Shown here: piece by piece, positions 42,920 to 51,469 of the stretch | Layout of the letters: every line of letters starts with the position of its first letter | Position numbering within the stretch: the stretch's first letter is position 1 | Assembly: GCA_017541145.1 (NCBI GenBank) | Contig: JAFXZT010000139.1 | Span: 1-51,469, forward strand | Source of the DNA: Bacteroidales bacterium | GTDB taxonomy: Bacteria > Bacteroidota > Bacteroidia > Bacteroidales > UBA3824 | Length of the DNA stretch: 51,469 bases | Direction of reading: 5' to 3' | Translations under genes and position numbers: made by a program | The notes under the pieces: generated by a model | What the model was told of the DNA's origin: nothing | Database searches by the model: none | What the model saw: only the letters and a program-made list of their open reading frames with translations

Positions 42920-43882
42920 ATGAAAAAATATTCCATAAATAAAAATAACACTTCTTATTGGAAATCAGATATCCAACAATCAGTTCTATTCTACAATGAA
43001 TGGTTTCTGAATTTTGCACCGAAAACATATATCAACGCGAAACAAGAAGCATTTAATAGAATCGAAACAATATTCAGCAAAACAGACTTTTTTAATTCGA
43101 TTTCATGCGAACTTTTAAAAACTGTACCCGAATCAATTACAATTTTAAGGATGTCTACAACGCCACCCTTGGCTCGCGAAAGATTGGCAGGATTGGCAGA
43201 TGTACAAAAGTCGTTCATAATTTCAATGGAACAAGGACGGTTACCTCGGATAAATGAGATAGAACGCGAAAAATGTCTCAAAAGAATAATTGATATTATC
43301 AACAGACTTTTTGATACCAACATCATGCCATGGCTTAAAGATAAATCATTTCCTCACGAGATAGACAGATTATTGGCAAAAAATGTAATAGGAGACAGAC
43401 TTTGCGACTCTCTGTCTGATCCCATAATTCGCAGTGAACAATAACGCAGACAACTTGAAACTATCAATTGCTATTTACAAAACAAAGGATACAAGTTTAT
43501 AGCATCCAAAGATATAACAGATTTCAAGAGCATGGAGCAAGGTTCATTCTCTTATCATCTTAATGTCCCTGTTGTAATAGGCCAAGTTCGTACTGCTAAC
43601 ATGCCAATCGATGTAGTAATAATGCGTAAAACTGCTAAAGAAGGAGAATTGCCGATATTTATAGAATGCAAGTCAGCAGGTGATTTTACAAACACCAACA
43701 AACGACGTAAAGAAGAGGCTACTAAAATTGACCAATTAAAAAAAACATACGGAAATGATATAGAATTTATACTATTTCTGTGCGGATATTTCGATTCGGG
43801 TTATCTCGGTTACGAAGCTGCTGAAGGAATAGATTGGATTTGGGAACATCGTATTGAGGACTTTTTAAAAGCAGGTATTTAG
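42920..43882 (+). pseudogene. XamI-family type II restriction endonuclease, interrupted by an in-frame TAA
   Basis: Both parts are in one reading frame. Codons 1-174 (42920-43441) match the N-terminus of XamI-type endonucleases (WKSDIQQSVLFYNEWFLNFAP near the start). After a single TAA at 43442-43444 the frame continues RRQLETINCYLQNKGYKF and reaches a normal stop at 43880-43882, for about 320 codons in all. The catalytic PD-(D/E)xK residues are in the second part: IDVVI (Asp) and FIECKSAG (Glu-x-Lys), then FLFLCGYFDSGYLGYEA. A single C-to-T change of a CAA codon would explain the stop. Restart at ATG 43532 gives only the catalytic half. Probably inactive, unless it is suppressed or a sequencing error. 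Confidence 0.85.
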
Positions 43883-43884
43883 AT

Positions 43885-45414
43885 ATGGAAAGTATAGAAA
43901 ACAAACGTAAGGAAATGCAAGATTATCTCGACGCGCAAAAATCGCAGAAAGATCGCAATAAAATGGGACAATTTTCCACTCCATATCCGCTTGCACTAGA
44001 CATTATGCGATATATGAGAAAAATTGTAGGAATACACAACGCATCATTTCTTGAACCTGCAATAGGAACAGGTGTATTTTATTCTGCCTTTAGAGAGACA
44101 TTTAATATCAATAACAAAGTTCTTGGTTTTGAAATAGATCCTCTCTATTACAATCCGACCAAAAAATTTTGGGAAAATACTAACCTAAATATACGTTGCG
44201 CCAATTTTCTAACGCAACACCCTGATGAAAAATTTGATATGATTGTATCAAATCCGCCGTATATTCGCCATCATCATCTAACAAACGAATCAAAAACTTG
44301 GCTTCAAAACCAAGTACAACAAAAATTTAATATCAAAATTTCTGGACTTGCCGGATTATATTGTTATTTCATGATTCTTGCATCCGAATGGTTGAAAGAT
44401 GGAGCATATTCTTGTTGGCTTGTTCCGAGTGAATTTATGGATGTTAATTACGGTGTTGCAGTAAAAAAATATCTGACAGAAAACGTACAATTAATTCAAA
44501 TTCATCGTTTTAATGCAGAAGATTTACAATTTACCGATGCACTTGTAAGTTCGTGCATCGTAGTTTTACGCAACAATAAACCGACAAAAAATCATGAAGT
44601 AGAATTAACAATCGGCGGGGAAATCACCAATCCGGAAAAAATCAAAAAAATAAAAATTTCCGACATTAAACCGGAAGATAAATGGACAAATCTTTTTACA
44701 GAAAACGAAATCGATATATCATCTCAAAATGTACTCGGAGATTTTTTTACAGTAAAACGCGGAATTGCTACCGGTGACAATAGTTTTTTTATAATCAATG
44801 AGGAAACAATCACCCGTTACAACATCCCAAAACAGTTTCTACGTCCGATTATTCCAAGTCCACGATACATCAAAGGAAATCTTATCAACAATATTGAAGG
44901 GTTGCCAACAGTGGAAAAACGGGAATTTTTATTTAGTTGCAACTTACCCGAAAATATTTTGAAAGAGCAATATCCTAAAGTGTGGGATTATGTAAAAATC
45001 GGATATGAACGCGGAGTAAACAATGGTTACATTTGCAGTCGCCGCAAACCGTGGTATTCTTGCGAACAACGCGAACCCGCAACAATTATAGTGCCCTATA
45101 TGGGACGCTCTGATAAAAAAAACAAATCATTCCGTTTTATTTTAAATACCTCAAAAGCAATTACAACCAACGTGTATTTATTGCTTTATCCAAAACCTCA
45201 ATATGCTGAATGTCTAAATAACGAAAAAACACTTGCCGAAGTATGGCGTGAACTGAACGACATCCCTACTGAAAAAGTAACCCGTAACGGAAGAATTTAC
45301 GGCGGAGGACTTCGTAAAATGGAACCGAGCGAACTTATGAGAACCCCGGCAGACTGTATTGCCCCTTTAATAGTCTCAAGAACCTCAAACAAACAACTAA
45401 CATTGTTTGAATAA
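43885..45414 (+). CDS. Type II N6-adenine DNA methyltransferase (XamI/Eco57I type)
   Basis: A 509-residue methyltransferase, intact. It carries the N-terminal FSTPYPLALDIM segment, the SAM-binding motif FLEPAIGTG (about 55-63) and catalytic motif NPPYIRHHH (123-131). The C-terminal half (about 270-500) is the target-recognition region. The gene starts 2 nt after the endonuclease stop, so the two form an R-M operon. XamI itself cuts GTCGAC, so that or a related target is a reasonable guess. With a broken endonuclease the methyltransferase would act as an orphan, still modifying the genome. Confidence 0.87.
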   Translation: MESIENKRKEMQDYLDAQKSQKDRNKMGQFSTPYPLALDIMRYMRKIVGIHNASFLEPAIGTGVFYSAFRETFNINNKVLGFEIDPLYYNPTKKFWENTNLNIRCANFLTQHPDEKFDMIVSNPPYIRHHHLTNESKTWLQNQVQQKFNIKISGLAGLYCYFMILASEWLKDGAYSCWLVPSEFMDVNYGVAVKKYLTENVQLIQIHRFNAEDLQFTDALVSSCIVVLRNNKPTKNHEVELTIGGEITNPEKIKKIKISDIKPEDKWTNLFTENEIDISSQNVLGDFFTVKRGIATGDNSFFIINEETITRYNIPKQFLRPIIPSPRYIKGNLINNIEGLPTVEKREFLFSCNLPENILKEQYPKVWDYVKIGYERGVNNGYICSRRKPWYSCEQREPATIIVPYMGRSDKKNKSFRFILNTSKAITTNVYLLLYPKPQYAECLNNEKTLAEVWRELNDIPTEKVTRNGRIYGGGLRKMEPSELMRTPADCIAPLIVSRTSNKQLTLFE

Positions 45415-45476
45415 ATCAAAACATAAAAAATAATCCCGCCGTTTAGGAATAATCTAATCGGCGGGACTCTCCTATC

Positions 45477-47072
45477 CTATTTGAAGAACAAAAATTGATG
45501 CTTGATTTTCCAACCTTCAGGAATACGTGACGGACCTTCGGATTCTGTAAGCTCGCGCGGACAACGGAATGTTCCGAAATTAGCGATGTCTTTTACCCAA
45601 TCCTCGGTTGCGCCTGCCCAATCTTTGAAATGAACTTCTATTTCACTCAAATTGCGACAGCCTTCAAACATCCGCATCATACAATCTTCTGCCAAAAATT
45701 CTGCTACAATATCCGGAGCTTTTACAATACTTGTACAATGTGAAAACATCTCAGCATAACTTTCGGTTGAAACCTCAGTAGCAGGAAGTTGCGGGGCTTT
45801 TACAAGACTTGTACAATATGTAAACATCCCGAAATAACTGCGGTTTTCTACAGTATCGGCAGGCAATTTCGGCGCATCGGTAAGACTTGTACAATTTTCA
45901 AACATCTTTTCGTAACAACCTTCAGTAAGCAAAACGGCAGGCAAACTACCCGGACCTTTGGTAAGACTTGTACAATTTGTAAACATCCCGGCGTAACATT
46001 CTTTACCGAGAATTTTGGCGTCAAGTTTCGGACTGCGATTCAATCCGGTACAATCTTTAAACATCTGAAAATAACTGCGTTCCAACACAGAATCGGCCGG
46101 CAACGACGGTGCACTCATCAATCTTGTACAACGCTCAAACATCGAATTGTAACAGTTGGAAGCCAATTTTTTTGCAGACAATTTTGGAGCGTCACTCAAA
46201 CTTGTACAGCCCACAAACATCTTTTCGTAACAAAAATCAGCCAAAGAATCCGCCGTAAGATTCGGACACGATTTTATACTTGTACAACCCAAAAACATCT
46301 TGCTGTAACATCTTGTACTAAGAACTTCGCCGCACAATTTCGGTGCTGTTTGAAGACTTGTACAACCCAAAAACATCCTTTCGTAACAACTTTCAAACAA
46401 TTCGCGAGCCGGCAATGTTAATGCCTTTGAAAGACTTGTACAACCGAAAAACATCCCTTCGTAACAATGCGGGGCAAGTCGTTCGGCAACCAATTTCGGA
46501 GTTGAAACCAATCGCGTACATTCCAAAAACATCTCGTAATAACAACCGTTAGCAAGCTCAGCGGCAGGGAGTTTTGGCGCAACTTTCAGATTGTTGCAAC
46601 CTTTGAACATCCAACGGTAACATTCATCTTTCAGCGTAGTGGCTGGCAATACCGGAGCCGTATTCAGACTTACGCAATTTTCAAAAAGTTGACGGAAACA
46701 TTCCGGATTTGGAATTTCAAGAGTTTTGCCGCGTTTGTCAATCAGCGACATTATATTTCCACTCGCTGAAATCGAACCCGACATCGTAAAATATGTATAA
46801 TCGTGATCCGAAGTGGAAAAACCGTAAGCGTTATCGCCTCTAAACCAAATTTTTTCGCCGGCTTTCTCAAAATACAAAGTGTCGCCGGAATACATCTTTA
46901 TCCATTTCTTTCGGTTGTAACTGTATTCTACATCAGGCGTGTTGCCGTCGTCAGAGGTAATAAGTCCGATTGAGGAATTTGCTGAATTGGCAGTGAAACA
47001 CAGATAGTTGGCTGCATTGGTAATCTCTTGAAATGTCAGAAATACCAACAAAAACAATAATATTTTTTTCAT
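45477..47072 (-). CDS. Secreted Cys-rich leucine-rich-repeat-like protein (14 x 26 residues)
   Basis: About 531 residues from the ATG at 47072, chosen because the longer frame only adds non-hydrophobic residues before the signal peptide (MKKILLFLLVFL). After a unique N-terminal domain, 14 consecutive 26-residue repeats follow, of form CYxxMFxxCTSLxxAPxLPAxxL. The first is CFRQLFENC and the last is degenerate (CMMRMFEGC). The spaced Cys pairs could form disulphides. Such LRR-like surface proteins occur in Bacteroidales (BspA-like group) and are thought to bind proteins or host ligands. It has its own promoter (47100-47130). Confidence 0.82.
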   Translation of the reverse strand: MKKILLFLLVFLTFQEITNAANYLCFTANSANSSIGLITSDDGNTPDVEYSYNRKKWIKMYSGDTLYFEKAGEKIWFRGDNAYGFSTSDHDYTYFTMSGSISASGNIMSLIDKRGKTLEIPNPECFRQLFENCVSLNTAPVLPATTLKDECYRWMFKGCNNLKVAPKLPAAELANGCYYEMFLECTRLVSTPKLVAERLAPHCYEGMFFGCTSLSKALTLPARELFESCYERMFLGCTSLQTAPKLCGEVLSTRCYSKMFLGCTSIKSCPNLTADSLADFCYEKMFVGCTSLSDAPKLSAKKLASNCYNSMFERCTRLMSAPSLPADSVLERSYFQMFKDCTGLNRSPKLDAKILGKECYAGMFTNCTSLTKGPGSLPAVLLTEGCYEKMFENCTSLTDAPKLPADTVENRSYFGMFTYCTSLVKAPQLPATEVSTESYAEMFSHCTSIVKAPDIVAEFLAEDCMMRMFEGCRNLSEIEVHFKDWAGATEDWVKDIANFGTFRCPRELTESEGPSRIPEGWKIKHQFLFFK

Positions 47073-47099
47073 AATAGTTACTGATTTTTTTATATAATG

Positions 47100-47130
47100 C
47101 AAAATTAACCTAAATTCTTTTTGATGACAA
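47100..47130 (-). promoter_or_regulatory. Promoter of the LRR-like gene
   Basis: On the minus strand TTG (complement of 47128-47130), a 20-nt spacer and TAATTTTG (complement of 47100-47107) match the consensus, about 28 nt upstream of the ATG at 47072, supporting that start. Confidence 0.7.
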
Positions 47131-47155
47131 CATTTTCGATAAAATAATATTTAAA

Positions 47156-47188
47156 TTGCTCTGTGATTGAAAATAATCCTTACTTTTG
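47156..47188 (+). promoter_or_regulatory. Promoter of the EEP-family gene
   Basis: TTG (47156-47158), a 22-nt spacer and TACTTTTG (47181-47188) fit the consensus. The predicted start near 47195 excludes the upstream TTG codon at 47186 and supports the ATG at 47216. Confidence 0.65.
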
Positions 47189-47215
47189 CGAAAAACTTCA
47201 AAAATCTCAATAAAA

Positions 47216-48268
47216 ATGAAAAAAATATATCTCTTGGTATGCCTATTTGGCTTGTTATCAGTAAGTTTTGCCAGTGCGCAAAAACAATTTAATCTTTACG
47301 CGATAGGTTTTTACAATCAAGAAAACCTTTTTGATACAATTCATGACGAAGGTAAAAATGATTATGAATTTTTGCCAAGCGGTTCTTACAAATGGAACGC
47401 TTTGAAGTACGAACACAAAATTCAAAACATGTCAAAAGCACTCTCTGAAATCGGAACTGATATGCTTCCGAAAGTCGGTTGTGCAATTATCGGACTTTCC
47501 GAAGTGGAAAACTCTCATGTTTTGGACGATTTGATTAAACAGCAACCTTTGGCAGAGAGAGGTTACAAATATATTCACGTGGAAGGTCCGGACAAACGTG
47601 GTGTTGATTGCGCATTTTTGTACAATCCGAATCTTTTTACACCGGAAACTACAGTTTTGGTTCCTTACGTTTACGACCTTCAGGAAGATATCGACAAGGA
47701 CAGACAAACTCGTGGATTTCTTACAGTTACAGGTACACTCGGCGGTGAAAAAATCGCAGTAATAGTTTGCCACTTACCATCGCGAGGAGCTACAAGTTAT
47801 TACCGTGAACTCGGCGGCAAACAGTTGAAAGCCGTAAAAGATTCGCTTCAAAAAGTAAACCCGAAAATCAAAATCATGATTATGGGCGATATGAACGACG
47901 ACCCGTTCAACAAAAGTATGGCGGAGGCTCTCGGCGCACAACGCGAAATTCAGAAAGTGGAACTGTTCGGACTTTACAATCCGTTTTGGAATACTTTGGT
48001 GAAAGACGGCAACGGAACTTTGTATTACAAAGGAGCTTGGAACTTGTTTGACCAGATAATTTTGTCACAAAATCTGCTTGACCAAAAACAAAACAAAAAG
48101 TACAAGGAGTTGACATTTTACAAGCATGCAATTTTCAAACGTGATTATTTGATTCAGCAGGAAGGCAAGTACAAAGGCGCACCCAAAAGAACAACTGCGG
48201 GAGGCACTTGGCTTGACGGATATTCTGACCACTTGCCGGTTTTGGTCTACTTAATCAAAGAAAAGTAA
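47216..48268 (+). CDS. Secreted endonuclease/exonuclease/phosphatase (EEP) family protein
   Basis: About 350 residues. The signal peptide (MKKIYLLVCLFGLLSVSFASA) directs export. The EEP fold is marked by FYNQENLFD (metal-binding Asn/Glu), IIGLSEVEN, VIVCHLPSRGA (catalytic His), IMGDMNDDP (Asp and Asn) and the C-terminal DGYSDHLPV (His). Such proteins cleave phosphodiester bonds in nucleic acids or lipid headgroups. With the DRGH nuclease and TonB receptor about 5-11 kb away it may take part in nutrient scavenging. The stop abuts the ATG of tcdA with no gap, so the two are cotranscribed. Confidence 0.85.
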   Translation: MKKIYLLVCLFGLLSVSFASAQKQFNLYAIGFYNQENLFDTIHDEGKNDYEFLPSGSYKWNALKYEHKIQNMSKALSEIGTDMLPKVGCAIIGLSEVENSHVLDDLIKQQPLAERGYKYIHVEGPDKRGVDCAFLYNPNLFTPETTVLVPYVYDLQEDIDKDRQTRGFLTVTGTLGGEKIAVIVCHLPSRGATSYYRELGGKQLKAVKDSLQKVNPKIKIMIMGDMNDDPFNKSMAEALGAQREIQKVELFGLYNPFWNTLVKDGNGTLYYKGAWNLFDQIILSQNLLDQKQNKKYKELTFYKHAIFKRDYLIQQEGKYKGAPKRTTAGGTWLDGYSDHLPVLVYLIKEK

Positions 48269-49012
48269 ATGATAAATTTAAAAGAAATCTACGCCAGAAG
48301 CTACCGGTTGTTAGGACCTGAGGCAATGAAAAAGATGTCAACAAAAAAAGTAATAATCTTTGGAGTTGGCGGCGTAGGAAGCTGGGTAGCAGAAGGTTTG
48401 CTGAGAACAGGCGTTTACAACATCACAATTGTAGATGCTGACAAAGTTGCAATTTCCAATTTCAACCGTCAACTGATGGCTACCTCCAAAACCGTAGGTC
48501 AACCGAAAGTTTTGGCGATGAAAGAACGGCTTTTGGATATAAATCCTGATGCCAATATCGTGGCATTGCAAGAAATTTATACCGCCGAAAATTCGGAAAA
48601 ATTTCATTTGGAAGACTACGATATAATTGTGGATGCCATTGACAGTCTGAAAGATAAAGCGGCTCTGATTCTAAATGCCTGCAAAACCAAAGCCTATTTT
48701 ATATCGTCGATGGGTGCGGCACTGAAAATCGACCCTCAGAAAATAAAAGTTGACGAATTTTGGAAAGTGAAAGGTTGCCCTTTAGCCCGTGCATTACGCG
48801 GAAAATTCAAACACTTTCAAACATATCCCGACCGAAAATTTCTGTGCGTTTACAGCGATGAACAGCTTGAAAACAAAGGTATTGACGAAGTACCGCCAAC
48901 CGAAAAATTATCATTTACCAAAGCACAAATCAACGGCTCGCTGGTACATATTACAGCAATTTACGGTTTTATGATTACCGGAAATATTATAAAAGAAATT
49001 TGTCTGGAATAA
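48269..49012 (+). CDS. tcdA: tRNA threonylcarbamoyladenosine dehydratase (TcdA/CsdL)
   Basis: A 247-residue E1-like enzyme that cyclises t6A to ct6A at position 37 of tRNAs reading ANN codons, using ATP. The ATP-binding GVGGVGSWVAEGLLRTG (about 32-48), the segment DADKVAISNFNRQLMA with conserved Arg, and DAIDSLKDKAAL are present. A ThiF/MoeB sulphur carrier system is not nearby, which agrees with TcdA rather than ThiF. It directly follows the EEP gene and is ended by the strong terminator at 49029-49075. Confidence 0.9.
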   Translation: MINLKEIYARSYRLLGPEAMKKMSTKKVIIFGVGGVGSWVAEGLLRTGVYNITIVDADKVAISNFNRQLMATSKTVGQPKVLAMKERLLDINPDANIVALQEIYTAENSEKFHLEDYDIIVDAIDSLKDKAALILNACKTKAYFISSMGAALKIDPQKIKVDEFWKVKGCPLARALRGKFKHFQTYPDRKFLCVYSDEQLENKGIDEVPPTEKLSFTKAQINGSLVHITAIYGFMITGNIIKEICLE

Positions 49013-49028
49013 ACTTCTTTTCTTTAAA

Positions 49029-49075
49029 CAACGGAAAACACAGAAAATCAGAGTGTTTTCCGTTGTTTTTTTTAT
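49029..49075 (+). terminator. Strong rho-independent terminator after tcdA
   Basis: CAACGGAAAACAC (49029-49041) and GTGTTTTCCGTTG (49053-49065) are perfect 13-bp arms with an 11-nt loop, followed by a long T-run. It lies 16 nt after the tcdA stop, immediately before the convergent MATE gene's 3' end. Confidence 0.9.
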
Positions 49076-50370
49076 TTTAATTTGACTTTTAAACTATAAA
49101 TCCATAACACCAAACCTCTGACAATCAAATAACTATCGAACGCAAGCCAAAGCGCATGATTTTGCCACGAATCACCGAAACAAAACCAAATTGCAAAATA
49201 AGTAACAGCCGCCCAAAAACAACACATCAACATGCTGAAAGTTTTGCCGAGTCCGATAAAAACACCGTCCCAAACAAACGCCGCAACGCCGCACATCGGC
49301 AACGCCCAAATCCAAATCAAATAAACCTTAGCAATTTTTACAACTTCCTGTTGGTCAGTAAGTAACGAAACGATATAACCGCCCGAAAAGAAATAAACAA
49401 CAGCAAAAGCCACGCCGACTGACCATCCGAATTTAAACAACGATTTTATAGTTTGATTCAAACTTTCAAAATTTCCGGCGCCAAAAAATTTACCGCAAAG
49501 AGCTTCACCCGAGTAAGCAAAACCGTCAATAAAAAATGTAAAAATCATGAAGAATTGCATCAAAACAGCATTTGCCGCCAAAATTCCGTCACCCATTTTT
49601 GCGCCGGCAATCGTAAAGTAAACTGTAACGGCTACTACACAAATTGTTCTCAAAAAAATGGCAGAATTAAGTTTGAAAAATTTCAGCAATTCACTCAACA
49701 TAAAAACCTGTTTCCAAACGATGTATTTTTTCAAACGCCCGAAATACTTTAACCAAAGTAAAAAACACAATATCAATCCCAACAATTGAGAACACATCGT
49801 GCCGAGAGCCACGCCTTTTACCTCTAATTTCAGTACAAAAACAAATATCAAACTAAGTACGATATTAACAACATTTTGTACTACCAAAATTACAAGCGGC
49901 AATTTAGTATTTTGCATTCCGACAAACCAACCTGTGAAACACCATAAACCCAACATCCCGAATGCGCCGTAAATACAGATATTGAAATATTCTGTAGCCC
50001 AGAATGTTACCTCATTAGAAGCATCAACAATCAGCATCGAAAATTTCAGAATAGGCACTTGCAACAGCACCAACAAAAGCGCGATACTCAGTCCGACAAT
50101 TAGCGAGCGAACAAGCGTAAGAGTCGCAATATCAAGACGATGCGAACCATAAGCGCGAGAAGTTTCGCTACCCGTACCAAACCTCAAGAAATTGAAAATC
50201 CAGTAAATCATCGAGAAAATAGTACCGCCAACCGAAATAGCACCGATATAAACTTTGGAACCGAGATGTCCTGTTATAGCGATGTCAGCCAACCCCAAAA
50301 GCGGCACTGTAATATTACTAATTATCGAAGGAATAGCGAGTTTCAGTATTTGAGAATCAATTTTAGTCAT
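49072..50370 (-). CDS. MATE family efflux transporter (DinF-like)
   Basis: A 432-residue inner-membrane protein with about 12 helices in two homologous halves, as in multidrug and toxic-compound extrusion proteins. The N-terminal IPSIISNITVPLLGLADIAITG and the motif near FNFLRFGTGSETSRAYG are typical of DinF-type members, which export cationic compounds in exchange for Na or H. Monocistronic, convergent with tcdA. Substrate unknown. Confidence 0.88.
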   Translation of the reverse strand: MTKIDSQILKLAIPSIISNITVPLLGLADIAITGHLGSKVYIGAISVGGTIFSMIYWIFNFLRFGTGSETSRAYGSHRLDIATLTLVRSLIVGLSIALLLVLLQVPILKFSMLIVDASNEVTFWATEYFNICIYGAFGMLGLWCFTGWFVGMQNTKLPLVILVVQNVVNIVLSLIFVFVLKLEVKGVALGTMCSQLLGLILCFLLWLKYFGRLKKYIVWKQVFMLSELLKFFKLNSAIFLRTICVVAVTVYFTIAGAKMGDGILAANAVLMQFFMIFTFFIDGFAYSGEALCGKFFGAGNFESLNQTIKSLFKFGWSVGVAFAVVYFFSGGYIVSLLTDQQEVVKIAKVYLIWIWALPMCGVAAFVWDGVFIGLGKTFSMLMCCFWAAVTYFAIWFCFGDSWQNHALWLAFDSYLIVRGLVLWIYSLKVKLK

Positions 50371-50389
50371 TCTAAATCAACGGATTTAA

Positions 50390-50397
50390 CAAAATTA
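50390..50397 (-). promoter_or_regulatory. Possible -7 element for the MATE gene
   Basis: The minus strand reads TAATTTTG, a match to TAnnTTTG, 19 nt upstream of the ATG. A TTG (complement of 50420-50422) lies 22 nt further up. Confidence 0.5.
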
Positions 50398-50489
50398 CTT
50401 GTTTCGTTACAGATTACGGCAATCCATTACGCCAACAATATTTAACGTAAATATCGTTCAAATAATATTTTTGTACGGATAAAATTAAA

Positions 50490-50613
50490 AATTTTCGGAT
50501 TTAATTTTTGTGCGTTTTTTCGGATTGATATTTTGCAATTTATTTTTTAACGGGGATTTTTAAAACCTTTTCGGTTTTACACGCCCCGACTAACCGATAT
50601 CACCGCGTCGCGG
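50490..50613. repeat. REP-like element downstream of the transposase
   Basis: An AT-rich part (TTTTTTCGGATTGATATTTT, 50515-50534) is followed by the hairpin AAAACC-TTTTC-GGTTTT (50562-50578), then CGGTTTTACACGCCCCG (50572-50588) and the GC-rich hairpin CCGCG-T-CGCGG (50603-50613), which abuts the transposase stop. The AT-rich part recurs between the two repeat copies at the right end (51297-51333), and the last two parts recur at 4226-4269. Confidence 0.6.
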
Positions 50614-51072
50614 CTAAAAGTCATCAAACGCAAAATTCTCATCATATCGAATTTTATACATCTCCAAAAATTGTTTATATTCATCAATATATGAAATAGT
50701 TTCATGATGATTTTGTTGATTTCGTATATATTCGATGGTTTTGTCTACGACCGATGCACTAACCGAAAATGCGCCGTAACCGTCCTGCCATGAAAACCAT
50801 TTATAATAATTTCCTTTCGACTTTATCCATTTGCTGGAATTGGATTTAATATATCTAACGAAATCAGCCAAACACATCGTTTTGGGTAACGTAAATAAAA
50901 TGTGAACATGATCATTAATACCGCCGACAACCAATGGAATACTTTTCGCATTTGAAATTAATCCGCCAATATAAGCAAAAACTTCGGGTAAATCCTCTTC
51001 ACGAATATATGTACAATTCTTTTTGATATGAAATACTAAATGGATATAAATTTTTGTTAATGTTGTTGCCAT
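50614..51072 (-). mobile_element. IS200/REP-associated tyrosine (HUH) transposase
   Basis: A 152-residue Y1 transposase of the IS200/TnpA-REP kind. The start is at the ATG at 51072. The HUH motif is seen in GINDHVHILF (His-x-His, about 72-75), and the catalytic tyrosine is probably that in DKTIEYIRNQQNHH (about 117-130). It acts as a single-strand DNA transposase with hairpin ends. It is flanked by GC-rich hairpins and repeats on both sides, as expected for a REP-associated transposase that mobilises short palindromic elements. No accessory TnpB gene is present. Confidence 0.85.
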
Positions 51073-51157
51073 GCTTTTTTTTCTACAAAATAAACAAAAT
51101 ATATGCCTTATTTTTATCAATTTATCGACATCCAATTGTGTTTTCAAATAACACGTT

Positions 51158-51469
51158 CCCGTAAACCCAATTTTTCACCATCCGCACCAATGAATCACCA
51201 CACACACAACCGCGACGCGGCGGCATAAAATAGCCAGGGCGTGTTGGCGCAAATGCGGCAATAACCCCCGGTTAACGTGTTATAAATGATTTCCGGATTA
51301 AATTTTTGCGTTTTTTTCGGATTGATATTTTTTTGGGAAAATTACCGTTTTTACACATCCCGTAAAACCCAATTTTAACCATCCGCACCAAACCAATCAC
51401 CACGCACAGCCGCGACACGACGGCATAAAATAGCCGGGGCGTGTTGGCGCGAACGCGGCAATAACCCCC
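51158..51469. repeat. Two direct copies of a ~111-bp GC-rich repeat upstream of the transposase
   Basis: Copy 1 is 51158-51269 and copy 2 is 51359-51469, reaching the window end; the period is about 201 bp. Shared parts include CCATCCGCACCAA, CGGCATAAAATAGCC, GGGCGTGTTGGCGC and CGGCAATAACCCCC. The copies differ by scattered substitutions and small indels. The 90-bp spacer resembles the AT-rich element at 50490-50534. The array probably continues beyond the window. No coding frame is convincing; hairpins are likely, so it may be a transposase substrate or a structured locus. Confidence 0.7.

Noticed and set aside
42823-43441. Small separate protein with an unrelated second gene at 43532
   Set aside because: The two frames are identical in phase and separated by a single stop, and both parts match one endonuclease family, so I treat them as one broken gene.
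45700-46700. Regular short DNA repeats about every 78 bp, CRISPR-like at first sight
   Set aside because: They lie inside one long open frame and encode a 26-residue protein repeat; the spacing and variable parts are codons, not spacers.

Overview
The window looks like chromosomal DNA of a low-GC Bacteroidota, most likely of the order Bacteroidales. The evidence is a complete MoxR/DUF58/BatA-E operon, SusC-type TonB-dependent receptor biology, lipoproteins with short S-C lipoboxes, DUF5689 and DUF6359-type secreted proteins, a 2-oxoacid:ferredoxin oxidoreductase for anaerobic metabolism, and promoters of the Bacteroidota type (TAnnTTTG with an upstream TTG/TTTG about 20 nt away). No rRNA, tRNA or CRISPR array was seen.

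Layout. 0.2-3.1 kb: korA-korB oxidoreductase. 3.4-8.8 kb: small hypotheticals, an ADP-ribosylglycohydrolase, a four-PAS PP2C/SpoIIE phosphatase and a membrane protein. 9.2-11.9 kb: two paralogous DUF4143-type AAA ATPases; upstream of the second are exact-period 32-bp repeats and then a perfect 40-bp palindrome. 12.2-17.5 kb: a minus-strand operon with a Z1-type helicase/ATPase, a protein ending in an EF-Tu-domain-2-like barrel, an EVE-like plus PD-(D/E)xK nuclease, and a small orphan ORF. Its leader holds what looks like a structured, pseudoknotted RNA. 17.9-19.6 kb: a divergent Big2 lipoprotein and WYL regulator sharing an inverted-repeat operator. The stretch 10.6-19.6 kb reads as more GC-rich than its surroundings and looks like an acquired defence island.

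20.2-31.9 kb: a ten-gene minus-strand run (moxR, DUF58, DUF4381-like, batA, batB, batC, batD, batE, then an APH-RapZ fusion and an RluA-type pseudouridine synthase) with gaps of 34 nt or less. 32.1-35.6 kb: a membrane histidine kinase, a CAP-domain lipoprotein and a class II aldolase-like protein. 35.7-42.6 kb: a TonB-dependent receptor, a DUF5689 lipoprotein, a DUF6359/choice-of-anchor J lipoprotein and a DRGH nuclease lipoprotein; this could be an extracellular nucleic-acid scavenging locus. 42.9-45.4 kb: a XamI-family restriction endonuclease broken by one in-frame TAA, next to an intact adenine methyltransferase. 45.5-50.4 kb: a secreted 14-repeat LRR-like protein, a secreted EEP-family phosphoesterase/nuclease, tcdA and a MATE transporter. 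50.6 kb to the end: an IS200/REP-associated HUH transposase next to GC-rich hairpins and two copies of a ~111-bp repeat; a related element lies near 4.2 kb.

The strongest candidate for something undescribed is the Z1 operon together with its leader RNA. All family names come from motif recognition by eye; no searches were run.
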